Positions 9,275-17,921 of a stretch of 64,000 nt of DNA are shown here, one piece after another. Source of the DNA: Clostridia bacterium (lineage in GTDB: Bacteria > Bacillota > Clostridia > Christensenellales > Aristaeellaceae); assembly GCA_017509255.1 (NCBI GenBank), contig JAFWQA010000037.1, forward strand, positions 1 to 64,000. Direction: 5' to 3'. Below the pieces are notes generated by a model, which was not told the DNA's origin, ran no database searches, and saw only the letters and a list, made by a program, of their open reading frames with translations. Position 1 is the stretch's first letter. Every line of letters starts with the position of its first letter. A program made the translations under genes and the position numbers.

Positions 9275-9808
9275 ATGGATCTGAATTCGAAACTGATGGG
9301 ATCATTCCTGCAGACGGAGAGAAAAAGAATGGGCATGACACAGGCGGAACTGGCCGAAAAGCTGGGCGTGAGTCCTCAGGCAGTCTCGAACTGGGAGCGC
9401 GGTGAAACGATCCCCGACGTTTCATTGCTGCTGAGCCTGGCTGACACGCTGCATTGTTCCGTGGATGCCATCCTGTCCGGCGGAGCCGGATGCGGAGGGT
9501 ACCGAAGACATGTTACCGTCGCTCAAATGCAGGAAGCCCTTTCCGCGCTGGACCGCATTGGCGAGCTTTTGGGACGGGATCATTTCATCTATCAGTGCAT
9601 CATCGAAGCGCTGAATTCACGCATGAACACCACCATCGAAGCATCATTTTCCGACCCGCACATCTTTGACGTATTCACGGTGGAATTCCTGCTTGCCTGC
9701 ATCTCCAATGGGGATTACGTTGACCCGAGGGATGTCGAAGCGCATCTGCCGGATAACCGGGCGCGGGAATATCTGATAAAATCCATGCAGGAGCATGGTA
9801 TCCGTTAG
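9275..9808 (+). CDS. XRE-family helix-turn-helix regulator
   Basis: A 177-residue DNA-binding protein. Residues 10-65 are a Cro/CI helix-turn-helix: LQTERKRMGMTQAELAEKLG, then VSPQAVSNWERGETIPDVSL, the classic recognition-helix pattern. The remainder (70-177) is a helical domain with no recognised motif, probably for dimerisation or ligand sensing. The frame is open upstream to 9053, but those residues are the rubrerythrin fossil; the true start is ATG 9275 behind GGGAGGA. Targets are unknown; it may regulate itself or the neighbouring membrane gene. Confidence 0.88.
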   Translation: MDLNSKLMGSFLQTERKRMGMTQAELAEKLGVSPQAVSNWERGETIPDVSLLLSLADTLHCSVDAILSGGAGCGGYRRHVTVAQMQEALSALDRIGELLGRDHFIYQCIIEALNSRMNTTIEASFSDPHIFDVFTVEFLLACISNGDYVDPRDVEAHLPDNRAREYLIKSMQEHGIR

Positions 9809-9810
9809 CA

Positions 9811-9856
9811 GGCACAAAAAGGTCTTCAGGGGCTGCCGGAGAGGTACTCCAGGTAA
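9811..9856 (+). pseudogene. rubrerythrin 3'-end fossil 3 (most decayed)
   Basis: About 45 bases after the XRE stop align to fossil 2 with roughly three quarters identity over AAGG-CTTCA-GGG-CTGCC-GAGAGGT. It is the weakest of the three copies and is supported mainly by its position after yet another inserted gene. Confidence 0.5.
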
Positions 9857-9877
9857 TTGGTAATTCAAGGGATCCAA

Positions 9878-9911
9878 CAAGAGTGACTCCAATCGGAGCC
9901 GCTCTTGTTTT
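9878..9911 (+). terminator. terminator of the XRE gene
   Basis: Stem CAAGAG/CTCTTG (9878-9883 with 9902-9907) with an inner CTCC/GGAG stem, then a run of T. Confidence 0.7.
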
Positions 9912-9957
9912 ATCTTCATTTCAGCACTGACCGTTGAACAAACATGAACAGAACACG

Positions 9958-9991
9958 AAGACGGAAGCCAGTTTCAGCTTCCGTCTTTTTT
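9958..9991 (+). terminator. second terminator, between convergent genes
   Basis: Perfect 11-bp stem (9958-9968 with 9977-9987) followed by TTTTTT. On the other strand it may also stop the acetyltransferase transcript, though T-rich sequence is lacking there. Confidence 0.85.
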
Positions 9992-10062
9992 GATTCATCA
10001 TTCTTCACATTGAAAAGATAACTTCCGAGATAATCGGCTATGTCTCCCCGAAAAACTGGTAT

Positions 10063-10617
10063 TCATCTGACGATTGCAAGCATCACCACATCATGAAACT
10101 CACGCCCGAAAGGATAATGGTGCAGCAAGCCTTCCCTGAGATATCCATTCTTTTCCAATACGCGAATTGATGCTTGATTCTCTATCCTAACAAGGCCTTG
10201 TATTCTCGCAAGTCCCAGCTCATCCAAGCCGAACCTGGTCACCCTATCTACGGCCTCTGTGGCGATCTCACGGCCCCAAAAATCACTTGACAGGTGATAC
10301 GAAATCTCAGCTGCTGTTTTCTTTACAAAGCCTCCCAAATCAATACGGCCAACCACCTGATTGCTTTCTTTGACCCTTATACACCAGGTGAAAACAATCC
10401 TCCTTTTCAACAGCCGATCGTTTATGTTCCTCAGCCAATTGCTGATATGCGGTTCTTTGTCAAAAACCGGAACTCCTCCTCCAAGATATTTTTGTACTTT
10501 AGGATCCCGCAATATGTCAAAATAAGCGTCCATATCTTCTCTTGTAAATGCAGTTAATCGCAATCGCTCTGTTTCCAACTCAGGAATCGATTCAAAATAC
10601 GAATTGAAGTCCTTCAT
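10063..10617 (-). CDS. GNAT acetyltransferase, RimJ/RimL type
   Basis: A 184-residue N-acetyltransferase of the RimJ/RimL group, which moves an acetyl group from acetyl-CoA to protein N-termini or small amines. The N-terminus shows ELETERLRLTAFTREDMDAY; the acetyl-CoA region has GRIDLGG, then SYHLSSDFWGREIATEAV in place of the usual Q/RxxGxG/A loop, followed by RIQGLVRIENQASIRVLEKN and GYLREG, the hallmark C-terminal part. The substrate cannot be told. GC content is clearly below that of the flanking genes, in line with the accessory nature of 10-17 kb. Confidence 0.88.
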   Translation of the reverse strand: MKDFNSYFESIPELETERLRLTAFTREDMDAYFDILRDPKVQKYLGGGVPVFDKEPHISNWLRNINDRLLKRRIVFTWCIRVKESNQVVGRIDLGGFVKKTAAEISYHLSSDFWGREIATEAVDRVTRFGLDELGLARIQGLVRIENQASIRVLEKNGYLREGLLHHYPFGREFHDVVMLAIVR

Positions 10618-10770
10618 GTTCTCTTGTTCCTTTCACAGAGGCCTCTGATTAACGATCCTCCCTGCCTTTGTGGTCCATGCCGGAGCGGAAGAAGGTATCT
10701 TCCGAAATATCTTTCCAAAAGGGAGCCATCAAACCGGAAAGGTGCGTAAATCTTAGGGAACAATATCGCG

Positions 10771-12129
10771 TCATTTTGTTTCTTCCACGGTATTTGTCAG
10801 CCTGTGCAGTCGATGATAACAGACCATGATCAGAAAAGCTCCCGCACCAATCCATGCTGCAATCTCTGCCAGATAAACTCCCCAATATCCCAGAATCGCA
10901 GGAAGAAGCAGCGCTGCTCCAACACGCAGCGCCAATTCCAAAAAGCCGGAAATCATCGGCATCACTGTATCGCCCAAGCCTTGCAGGGTAGTTCTGTAAA
11001 CAAAAAGCAGATACAGCATGGGCAACCCGGCTGCCATCACCCGAAGAAAATCATATCCAATCGCCAGCACCTGATCTGCCAGTTCCGCCTCATCCCGGAT
11101 AAACAGGGAAAGAATGGACTTTCCGAATACTGTCATCAGCCCTCCGACGGTAAGCGCGAGCAGAAAACCGATCTGTGCTGAACGCCGCAGCCCCAGCCTT
11201 ACACGATCCATTCTTCCGGCGCCATAATTCTGCCCGGTAAAGGTACCCGCCGCGCTCCCCAGGGAAGATCCTGCGATTTCCACCAGTCCCTGCAGCCTGG
11301 AGGCCGCGTTGTACCCGGCCATAAAGACGAATCCGAAGGCGTTGACCACGCCTTGCAGTATGAGCCCTCCAAGTGAAATGATGAGGTTCTGAAAGGCAAT
11401 CGGGAATCCGAGCCGAACAAGTTTTCGAATCACTATCCGGTCAGGACGGTAATCGACCCGCTGAGGGCGAAGTTCTGGAATCTTCAATACCGCAGCCAGA
11501 CAGATTCCGGCGGAAACCGCCTGTGCTATCACGGTCGCATACGCGCCGCCGTTAGTGCCAAGGCCCAGGGAACCGACAAACCACCAGTCCAGAGCGATGT
11601 TTACCGCCGTGGCGCAGGCCAGAGCCAGCAGAGGCGTTCTGCTGTTTCCCAGCGCGTACAGAAAGCCGCTGAACACATTCAGGCACATCACCACCGGCAG
11701 GCCTGCATAGATAATTCGCAGATAGTTCTCTGTCAGATGAATGGTTTCCTCCGGCGAATTCATCCATGTCAGCACAGGACGCAGCAGCGTCTGGCTGATT
11801 GCCTCCAGCGCGACTGTCACTGCTGCAGAGATCAGATAGCTTTGTGCAACGGTTCTTTTCAGTTCCGCATACTGTTTTCCACCGTAGCACTGGGAGGCAT
11901 GGATGGAATATCCCTGCGCCAGCCCCATGGGGATTGACAGCACGGCCCAGTCCAGCCACCCGGAGGCCGAAACCGCTGTCAGTGCTGTAACTCCCAGCAG
12001 CTGCCCGATAATCAGAGAGTCAACCAAATTATAAAACTGCTGCAGCATATTCCCCGTAAGAACCGGTAGCGCAAAAACCAGTATCAGCCTCACGGGATTC
12101 CCTGATGTCAAATCCTTGATCCGTATCAC
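10771..12129 (-). CDS. MATE-family multidrug/cation exporter
   Basis: A 452-residue integral membrane transporter with about twelve hydrophobic helices in two similar halves, exporting drugs or toxic cations in exchange for Na+ or H+. The N-terminus (GNPVRLILVFALPVLTGNMLQQFYNLVD, split over the first helix) is typical of the MatE/NorM-like Clostridial branch, as are ALTAVSASGW in helix 2 and AASRLQGLVEIAGSSLGSA in the second half. It is on the minus strand between two acetyltransferase genes, a plausible small resistance cluster. Its base composition is lower in GC than the window average. Confidence 0.9.
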   Translation of the reverse strand: MIRIKDLTSGNPVRLILVFALPVLTGNMLQQFYNLVDSLIIGQLLGVTALTAVSASGWLDWAVLSIPMGLAQGYSIHASQCYGGKQYAELKRTVAQSYLISAAVTVALEAISQTLLRPVLTWMNSPEETIHLTENYLRIIYAGLPVVMCLNVFSGFLYALGNSRTPLLALACATAVNIALDWWFVGSLGLGTNGGAYATVIAQAVSAGICLAAVLKIPELRPQRVDYRPDRIVIRKLVRLGFPIAFQNLIISLGGLILQGVVNAFGFVFMAGYNAASRLQGLVEIAGSSLGSAAGTFTGQNYGAGRMDRVRLGLRRSAQIGFLLALTVGGLMTVFGKSILSLFIRDEAELADQVLAIGYDFLRVMAAGLPMLYLLFVYRTTLQGLGDTVMPMISGFLELALRVGAALLLPAILGYWGVYLAEIAAWIGAGAFLIMVCYHRLHRLTNTVEETK

Positions 12130-12192
12130 TTTTTCTCCTTTTTCTGATGCTGAAGAAAATCAAAAGATATTTTCCGTGTTTCCTTACGATTA

Positions 12193-12747
12193 TCATCCTT
12201 CATGGAGCGTTTCATAGAATGAGTAATCGACTGTTCCGTGAATATGTTCCAGCGCACCGGGTACCAGTTCTTTGATCATCAAACAGGAAACATGCGGAAG
12301 ATGAATTGTCGGTCCGGCGATGATCCCATGATCGGCTGATGTGACAAACCCGCGCGGATTATAGTTTTTCGGATTCCCCTCCACCAGAACAGCTTTGAAT
12401 CCCATGGTGACTGCTTTTTCAAAACCGTATTCGATCAATTCCTTTGAGATATGCTGCCGCTGATACTCTGTCCTGACCGCAACCGGGGTTAAAATCAGCA
12501 GTTCATTCTCATAGCGGGACTCAATATGGAAACGCGAAAACATGACATATCCGAGAATCCGGTCAGTCTCGTCTGTCATGATAAGTTCCAGCTCGGGCAG
12601 ATAATACTTCTTGGAGCGTATCTCCTCCACAAGCTTCCGAACCGTTTTTCCTTCTTCGGCGCTGTCCCATTTGGTAAATACATCTTCTACCAGTTCCAGG
12701 GATGGTTGAAGATACTTTGCTTCCATAGATTTGATTATCCGCTGCAT
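12193..12747 (-). CDS. GNAT-family N-acetyltransferase
   Basis: A 184-residue GNAT protein. The acetyl-CoA binding core is recognisable from LILTPVAVRTEYQRQHISKEL (V..eyqgqGIG-type loop, here with His in place of Gly) through AVTMGFKAVLVEGNPKNYNPRGF, where 'GnP-yY-rfGF' is the conserved end of the YhbS-like branch. The substrate is unknown. GGGAGAA lies seven bases ahead of the ATG at 12747; an in-frame ATG seven codons later is a less likely start. It is upstream of, and on the same strand as, the MATE gene (63-base gap), so the two could share a transcript. Confidence 0.85.
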   Translation of the reverse strand: MQRIIKSMEAKYLQPSLELVEDVFTKWDSAEEGKTVRKLVEEIRSKKYYLPELELIMTDETDRILGYVMFSRFHIESRYENELLILTPVAVRTEYQRQHISKELIEYGFEKAVTMGFKAVLVEGNPKNYNPRGFVTSADHGIIAGPTIHLPHVSCLMIKELVPGALEHIHGTVDYSFYETLHEG

Positions 12748-13048
12748 TTGTTTTTTCTCCCAATGATCATATATTTCAAAAGATAAAAGTCGATGGCCGA
12801 AGCCACTTCCAGCACAAATGATACCATGAAAGCCAGGAAAGCGAAACCATGCTGACCGGCAAAAAAGCTGTACCGTCTAACGATTGCTATACTTATTAAC
12901 GATTGCCGAAAACAGCTAAACAATTTCTGATTTCAAGAGGCCAAAAAACCGGAACACTAATATTCCGCAAAGTTTCCCTGGAAGCCTTATTTTATGCGAC
13001 TTCCAAGGGGGTGTGCTATCGTTAACCCGTAGAATGTATATCCAATGT
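12748..13048. other. gene-free spacer between divergent genes
   Basis: AT-richer spacer with no convincing gene. It contains a direct repeat TAACGATTGC (12877-12886 and 12898-12907, 21 bases apart, two helical turns) that could bind a regulator, and on the minus strand a TATCAT hexamer that may be the -10 of the acetyltransferase gene. Confidence 0.45.
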
Positions 13049-13077
13049 TTGACAGTGGAAAAAGATACAGGTACAAT
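13049..13077 (+). promoter_or_regulatory. promoter of the Ig-repeat protein gene
   Basis: Perfect TTGACA (13049-13054), 17-base spacer, TACAAT (13072-13077), 70 bases before the start codon. Confidence 0.85.
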
Positions 13078-13146
13078 GAAATCAGATAATGTGAATGTGT
13101 ATGTACAAATAATACCGACCAAATTGCAGAAGGGGAGACATGGAGG

Positions 13147-16100
13147 ATGAAAAGGCTGCTTGTTGTTGTGTTCTTTGCGTTTCTGATAACGGCTCTGTTT
13201 GTGTTGCCGGCCAGTGCGGATACAAACATCACCAATGTCAGCATACAGGTTGTTGCGCCGGAGATTGGCGCGGAGCCGGATTACAGTCCGTGGCTGGATG
13301 ATGTGACATACTATCTGGATGATTACAACAATGATACCTTTCTGAACGATGTATACTGGTACGACGTGACTGCCCAAAGGGCATTGAATGTGGACCCAAT
13401 GGAGACATTCCAGGCGAATCATCAGTACCAGGTGAATATCTACCTGACGCCGGCGGACGGATATGCCTTTACAGAATCGAGCAAGGGCACGATCAACGGC
13501 AATACAGCCACGGCTTCGAAACATACCAACCAGCTGAAGCTGAGTTATACGTTTTCCAAGCTGCCCAAAGGCATATCAGCTGTGAGCGTTACCATTACAG
13601 AGCCGGCTATCGGCGCGTCTCCTGATTATTCTCCCGTGCTGGGCAATAATATCTACTATTCCGCTGATTTCAATAACAACAATTTCCAAAATGATGTCAG
13701 GTGGACGGATGTGACCGGCAGTACAACCATGAATACGTCCACATCCAAATTCCAGGCCGGGCATGTATACCGGGTGGAGATCTACCTGACTCCCAAAGAC
13801 GGATATGTATTCCTGGAGAATACTACCGCCAAGCTCAATGGTGTTACAGCAAGCGCTGACCGGCGCCCTTCTTCCGGCCAGCTTCGCATTACATACGATT
13901 TTCCGGAGGTAAAAGCGCCGATTCCGATTACATCTGTTTCGGTCTATTTGGGAGGAGATCCTTACGTCGGCGATAAACCGGATTATGACCCCTCTGTCTG
14001 CGGACCTGATGACGCTTCTGGCGGCGCTCATTGTTATTCAGCTGATTTTTCAAATGAAGTTTATAAAAATGACATGGCCTGGTTCGATGTAACCGACGAT
14101 GAATATCTGCCGGTGGCCACCGGTAAATTCAAGGCGGGACATCAATACAGGGTTTATGTTTTTCTGACAGCCGAGAACGGTTATTATTTTGCAGACAATT
14201 TTTCCGGAAATATCGATTCAAAAGCTGCTGAGATAACCACACATTCCAGCACATATATCGGCCTGTCCTATACTTTCCCGACACTGCCCACGACGATTGA
14301 TTCTGTCAGCATCAGTATCACGTCCCCCGTCGCCGGTGCGAGTCCGAGCTATAGTGCTGCGGTACCCTCCGGTGCTCATTACAGGGTAGGGTATTGGACC
14401 GGTGAATATTATAAGGACGGTGTCTGCTGGGAAGATGCTTCGGAGTGCTGCGAGCTGTCAGTATCGAGTGCCCGTTTTTACAGCGGATGCAAGTATCGCG
14501 TTTATGTTTGTGTGATGTCTAATGATGGCTATGTGATTTCAGAGGATACTACTGCCACGGTCAATGGAAAAACGGCGGATATCTTTTTGGCAGACGGGGA
14601 GTACGTGGTCAGCTATACTTTCCCGAAGCTGCCGCCCGCCATTGCTACCCAGCCCGAATCCCAGGTGGCGGAGTTGGGCGAATTAGTGTGGTTTCACGTC
14701 GAGGTTGACAACGGACTGGAGTCGGTCAGTTACCAGTGGCAGTATAAGGAAAAATCTGCTACGACCTGGAACAACGCCGATGCGGATTATGATACCTGGT
14801 ATCTGACAGTGACTGAGGAGCATTACGGACTTGATTTCCGCTGCATAGCGACGGACGAAGAAGGCACTACCATAACCACGAACACAGTGCATATCTATAA
14901 GCCCGGAACCATTACGAAGCAGCCGAGTTCTGTGACGGTGGCGGCAGGAAAGACGGCCACATTCAAGGTAACGGCGGCAGGGTCGGAACTGACATACCAG
15001 TGGTACTACAAGAAGCCGGGAGACAGTTCCTGGAGCCAGGTAAAGGTCAACGGGACTTCCGCAACCTATTCGCTGGCGACGGAAGCGCGGCACAGCGGCA
15101 ACAAGTACCGCTGCAAGGTGACCTGCAACGGGAAGAGCGTATACAGCAGCTCCGCCACGCTCACGGTGGTGGAGAAGCCGGCCGTGACGACCCAGCCGGC
15201 GAAGAAGACCGTCGTGGAGGGCAAAACGGCCACGTTCACGGTGGCGGCGAGCGGCGGCGGGCTGAGCTACCAGTGGTATTACCGGAAACCCGGAGAGACC
15301 ACATGGAACAAGGTCACGACGAACGGCACCGGCGCAACGTATTCCCTGAAGACGGAAGCCCGCCACAACGGTTATACCTACCACTGTGTGGTAAAGAACG
15401 CCGCGGGGAGCGTGACGAGCAGCAACGCCAAGCTGACCGTGACACCCGGGATCACCACGCAGCCCGGCAACCAGACCGTGGCAGCCGGGAAGACGGCGAC
15501 CTTCAAGGCCGTGGCGACCGGGACCGGGCTGACCTACCAGTGGTATTACCAGAAGTCCGGGGAGAGCACCTGGAACAAGGTATCGGTGAACGGGACGTCG
15601 GCGACATATTCGCTGACGACGGAAGCGCGGCACAGCGGGAACAAGTACCGCTGCCTGGTGACGAACAGCGGCGGCGGCAGCGTGTACAGCAGTACAGCGA
15701 CCCTGACCGTGGCGGAGAAGCCGGCCATCACGACCCAGCCGGGCGCCAAGACCGTGGTGGAAGGTAAGACAGCGACCTTCAAGGTGGCGGCGAGCGGCGG
15801 CGGGCTGAGCTACCAGTGGTATTACCGGAAACCCGGGGAGACCACATGGAACAAGGTCACGACGAACGGCACCGGTGCGACGTATTCCCTGAAGACGGAA
15901 GCCCGCCACAACGGCTATACCTACCACTGTGTGGTAAAGAACGCCGCGGGGAGCGTGACGAGCAGCAACGCGAAGCTGACCGTAACGCCGGGGATCACCA
16001 CGCAGCCCGGCAACCAGACCGTGGCAGCCGGGAAGACGGCGACCTTCAAGGTCGTGGCGACCGGGACCGGGCTGACCTACCAGTGGTATTACCAGAAGTC

Positions 16101-16533
16101 CGGGGAGAGCACCTGGAACAAGGTATCGACCAACGGAACCAGTGCGACATACTCGCTGGCGACGGAAGCACGGCACAGCGGGAACAAGTACCGGTGCCTG
16201 GTGACGAACAGCGGCGGCGGGAGCGTGTACAGCAATACGGTTACGCTGACGGTTACGGCGAAGCCGGCGATCACGACGCAGCCATCCAACAAGACCGTCA
16301 CCGCGGGGGAAAAAGCGACCTTCAAGGTAGTGGCGAGCGGGACCGGGCTGAGCTACCAGTGGTACTACCAGAAGCCGGGAGAGAGCACCTGGAATAAGGT
16401 ATCGACGAACGGGACCAGTGCGACATACTCGCTGACAACCGAAGCACGGCATAACGGATACCAGTACAAATGCACGGTAAGCAACACAGCGGGCAGCGTG
16501 ACCAGCAAAGTTGTGAAGCTCACGGTCAAGTAA
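13147..16533 (+). CDS. large secreted Ig-like repeat protein, 1128 aa
   Basis: A secreted protein with a signal peptide (residues 1-24, cleavage after LPASA). Residues 27-495 hold four copies of a ~115-residue unit, each with a V-S-I strand, PDYSP, an NDVxWxDVT segment, F-AGHxYRVxIYLTPxDGYxF, and a closing YTFPxLP. Residues 499-1128 are seven Ig-like domains of ~90 residues with ITTQP...TV-AGKTATFKV, LSYQWYY, and a YxCxVxN strand that holds the Ig cysteine. There is no LPXTG, GW or SLH anchor, so it is released or held by binding. AGGGGAG at 13131-13137 fits ATG 13147. Function is probably adhesion or carbohydrate/peptide binding; no catalytic domain is seen. Confidence 0.85.
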   Translation: MKRLLVVVFFAFLITALFVLPASADTNITNVSIQVVAPEIGAEPDYSPWLDDVTYYLDDYNNDTFLNDVYWYDVTAQRALNVDPMETFQANHQYQVNIYLTPADGYAFTESSKGTINGNTATASKHTNQLKLSYTFSKLPKGISAVSVTITEPAIGASPDYSPVLGNNIYYSADFNNNNFQNDVRWTDVTGSTTMNTSTSKFQAGHVYRVEIYLTPKDGYVFLENTTAKLNGVTASADRRPSSGQLRITYDFPEVKAPIPITSVSVYLGGDPYVGDKPDYDPSVCGPDDASGGAHCYSADFSNEVYKNDMAWFDVTDDEYLPVATGKFKAGHQYRVYVFLTAENGYYFADNFSGNIDSKAAEITTHSSTYIGLSYTFPTLPTTIDSVSISITSPVAGASPSYSAAVPSGAHYRVGYWTGEYYKDGVCWEDASECCELSVSSARFYSGCKYRVYVCVMSNDGYVISEDTTATVNGKTADIFLADGEYVVSYTFPKLPPAIATQPESQVAELGELVWFHVEVDNGLESVSYQWQYKEKSATTWNNADADYDTWYLTVTEEHYGLDFRCIATDEEGTTITTNTVHIYKPGTITKQPSSVTVAAGKTATFKVTAAGSELTYQWYYKKPGDSSWSQVKVNGTSATYSLATEARHSGNKYRCKVTCNGKSVYSSSATLTVVEKPAVTTQPAKKTVVEGKTATFTVAASGGGLSYQWYYRKPGETTWNKVTTNGTGATYSLKTEARHNGYTYHCVVKNAAGSVTSSNAKLTVTPGITTQPGNQTVAAGKTATFKAVATGTGLTYQWYYQKSGESTWNKVSVNGTSATYSLTTEARHSGNKYRCLVTNSGGGSVYSSTATLTVAEKPAITTQPGAKTVVEGKTATFKVAASGGGLSYQWYYRKPGETTWNKVTTNGTGATYSLKTEARHNGYTYHCVVKNAAGSVTSSNAKLTVTPGITTQPGNQTVAAGKTATFKVVATGTGLTYQWYYQKSGESTWNKVSTNGTSATYSLATEARHSGNKYRCLVTNSGGGSVYSNTVTLTVTAKPAITTQPSNKTVTAGEKATFKVVASGTGLSYQWYYQKPGESTWNKVSTNGTSATYSLTTEARHNGYQYKCTVSNTAGSVTSKVVKLTVK
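15172..16257 (+). repeat. 543-bp tandem duplication inside the Ig region
   Basis: Units 15172-15714 and 15715-16257 each encode two Ig domains (types GGGLSYQWYYRKPG and GTGLTYQWYYQKSG) and are nearly identical in nucleotide sequence over most of their length, so this two-domain block duplicated recently. Confidence 0.85.
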
Positions 16534-16555
16534 ACAGGAACATCGGACAAACATT

Positions 16556-16585
16556 CCGGGCTGATGGGGACATCAGCCCGGTTTT
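16556..16585 (+). terminator. terminator of the Ig-repeat gene
   Basis: Perfect 11-bp GC-rich stem (16556-16566 with 16571-16581), GGGA loop, then TTTT. Confidence 0.9.
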
Positions 16586-16659
16586 CCTGTCATGTCACTC
16601 CCTGGTGAGAAAAATCAAAAGATACACACCAACTGTTACACGTCAGGAATAATCTTCTT

Positions 16660-17040
16660 TTATTGTTGTTTTTTCAGTTTGCCTGTGATGATCTCTTTGG
16701 CTTCTTCATACACAGCACATTTCTCGTATCCTTTGGTAAGTGTTGTGTTTATATGGAGAGTACGACATTGAAGACGATAAGGACCGCGAGCTCCGCCGAG
16801 AAGCTGTCCGATCAGCTTTTCCCCCAGGTAAATCTGACATGGGGTAATCGCCGCAAAGCCATATTCACACTCAAATCCGATGGGCTCCTTGCAAGCCGGA
16901 CAAAAGTACATGAAATTGGCGCTTATCGGAATCATGTAGTCTGCTTTACAGTGATCGCAGACGATCTTCTTTGTGGGCGTCGTGACTTCTGCAGCGCTCT
17001 TTTTCTTTTTGCCTGTGATCAGCTCAAGGAAGCTTTTCAT
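16660..17040 (-). CDS. small zinc-ribbon protein of unknown function, 126 aa
   Basis: A 126-residue protein, lysine-rich at both ends, with one zinc ribbon: CDHC (residues 28-31) and CPAC (47-50), enough to bind one metal ion. The rest has no recognised domain; segments such as AITPCQIYLGEKLIGQLLGG look like a beta-sheet domain. It is cytoplasmic (no signal or membrane segment). A good AGGAG site precedes the ATG on the minus strand, which decides in favour of this strand over a long overlapping plus-strand frame that has no such site. It stands alone. Nucleic-acid or protein binding is only a guess from the ribbon. Confidence 0.65.
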   Translation of the reverse strand: MKSFLELITGKKKKSAAEVTTPTKKIVCDHCKADYMIPISANFMYFCPACKEPIGFECEYGFAAITPCQIYLGEKLIGQLLGGARGPYRLQCRTLHINTTLTKGYEKCAVYEEAKEIITGKLKKQQ

Positions 17041-17205
17041 AATCTGTGATTCTCCTCATATATTTGGCTGTATAACTCAAAAGATGCACATAGAGAATTA
17101 TATCAAAAAAATCCGAATTCGCAACAAAGACAGCTTTAAAAGCCTATCTATGATTTTGTTCAAAAAGCATGAAAAAAGTCTTTCGGCTTTTATGATCATT
17201 CATCC

Positions 17206-17589
17206 TTATTCAAGCACCGGAAGAATACGAAGCAGAGTCCATTCTGCCATTTCGATATTGCCTTCGAAAGGATTGTATTTCGGATTCGCGATGACAAGGA
17301 CACATCCGACTTTGGACCCGTTCTCATCACCCATGAATAAAACAAACGAGCTTTCTTCATTGGCTCCTGAGAACAGGTTTACCGTTCCTGTTTCATCCGC
17401 CGCAAGAGCGACAACAGGATTGATTTCCTGCATGATTTTCAGTACCAACATGCAGTCACCGCATTCCCCCTTGGCATCAAGCCACTCCTGAACCGTGACG
17501 AACCTGGGGCCTTCCCCGGCTTGCGCAACGCATAAAAGTGAAGCGAGGACGAGGACAATGGATAGTGCCAGCGCGGCGGTTTTCTTCAT
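17206..17589 (-). CDS. small secreted protein with possible OB fold, 127 aa
   Basis: A secreted protein with signal peptide MKKTAALALSIVLVLASLLC, probably cleaved after VAQA. The mature part is ~103 residues with a CGDC pair (Cys43, Cys46). The strand pattern DCMLVLKIMQEI, a middle hairpin, then GCVLVIANPKYNPFEGNIEMAEW resembles the five-stranded OB fold of secreted bacterial domains in which a 'G..V.V...' strand precedes an 'F.G..EM' strand. The C-terminal domain of the 24015 gene has the same pattern. A GGAGTTG site precedes the ATG. Function unknown; ligand binding is inference. Confidence 0.65.
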   Translation of the reverse strand: MKKTAALALSIVLVLASLLCVAQAGEGPRFVTVQEWLDAKGECGDCMLVLKIMQEINPVVALAADETGTVNLFSGANEESSFVLFMGDENGSKVGCVLVIANPKYNPFEGNIEMAEWTLLRILPVLE

Positions 17590-17751
17590 TGCGGGTCAAC
17601 TCCTTTTATTTTTCTGCGAGACTAAGCTTGTAAATAAATATAACAGAGATCATTGCTCAAGGCAATAATAAAGGATCGGCAACAGAAAAAATATCAGGAA
17701 GATGATCGTTTCCCGCTTCACTTCCGGATCCTTTCATAATTGCTCTGACCG
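17590..17751. other. intergenic region between divergent secreted-protein genes
   Basis: AT-rich spacer holding the 5' side of the minus-strand gene. No gene or strong hairpin is seen before the promoter at 17752. Confidence 0.4.
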
Positions 17752-17780
17752 TTGACAAATAAAGCGCTTCAAAGTATCAT
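17752..17780 (+). promoter_or_regulatory. promoter of the CHAP-like protein gene
   Basis: TTGACA (17752-17757), 17-base spacer, TATCAT (17775-17780). The ~140-base leader that follows carries two small hairpins, CCTGCT/AGCAGG near 17848 and GGCC/GGCC near 17889. Confidence 0.75.
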
Positions 17781-17921
17781 TATCACGATACTTGCAAAGG
17801 GAAAACATAAACAGGTTTTTGACTGGGGAAAAGGGCTGCCTTTTCCCCTGCTTTCAGCAGGAACTTCGGAACAGATCCATATTTTCCGGCCTGTAAAGGC
17901 CGAACGGGGGAGTCAGGTACA

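Noticed and set aside
12735..12923. 62-codon minus-strand frame with a hydrophobic segment
   Set aside because: TTG start without a ribosome site, overlaps the acetyltransferase start, and the hydrophobicity can come from AT-rich intergenic sequence.
14683..16554. 623-codon minus-strand frame opposite the Ig domains
   Set aside because: Repeats mirror the Ig repeats and the peptide is Arg/His-rich; the plus-strand protein has signal peptide, promoter and Ig motifs.
16663..17049. 128-codon plus-strand frame opposite the zinc-ribbon gene
   Set aside because: No ribosome site, and the minus-strand frame has two CxxC pairs in zinc-ribbon spacing and a good AGGAG.
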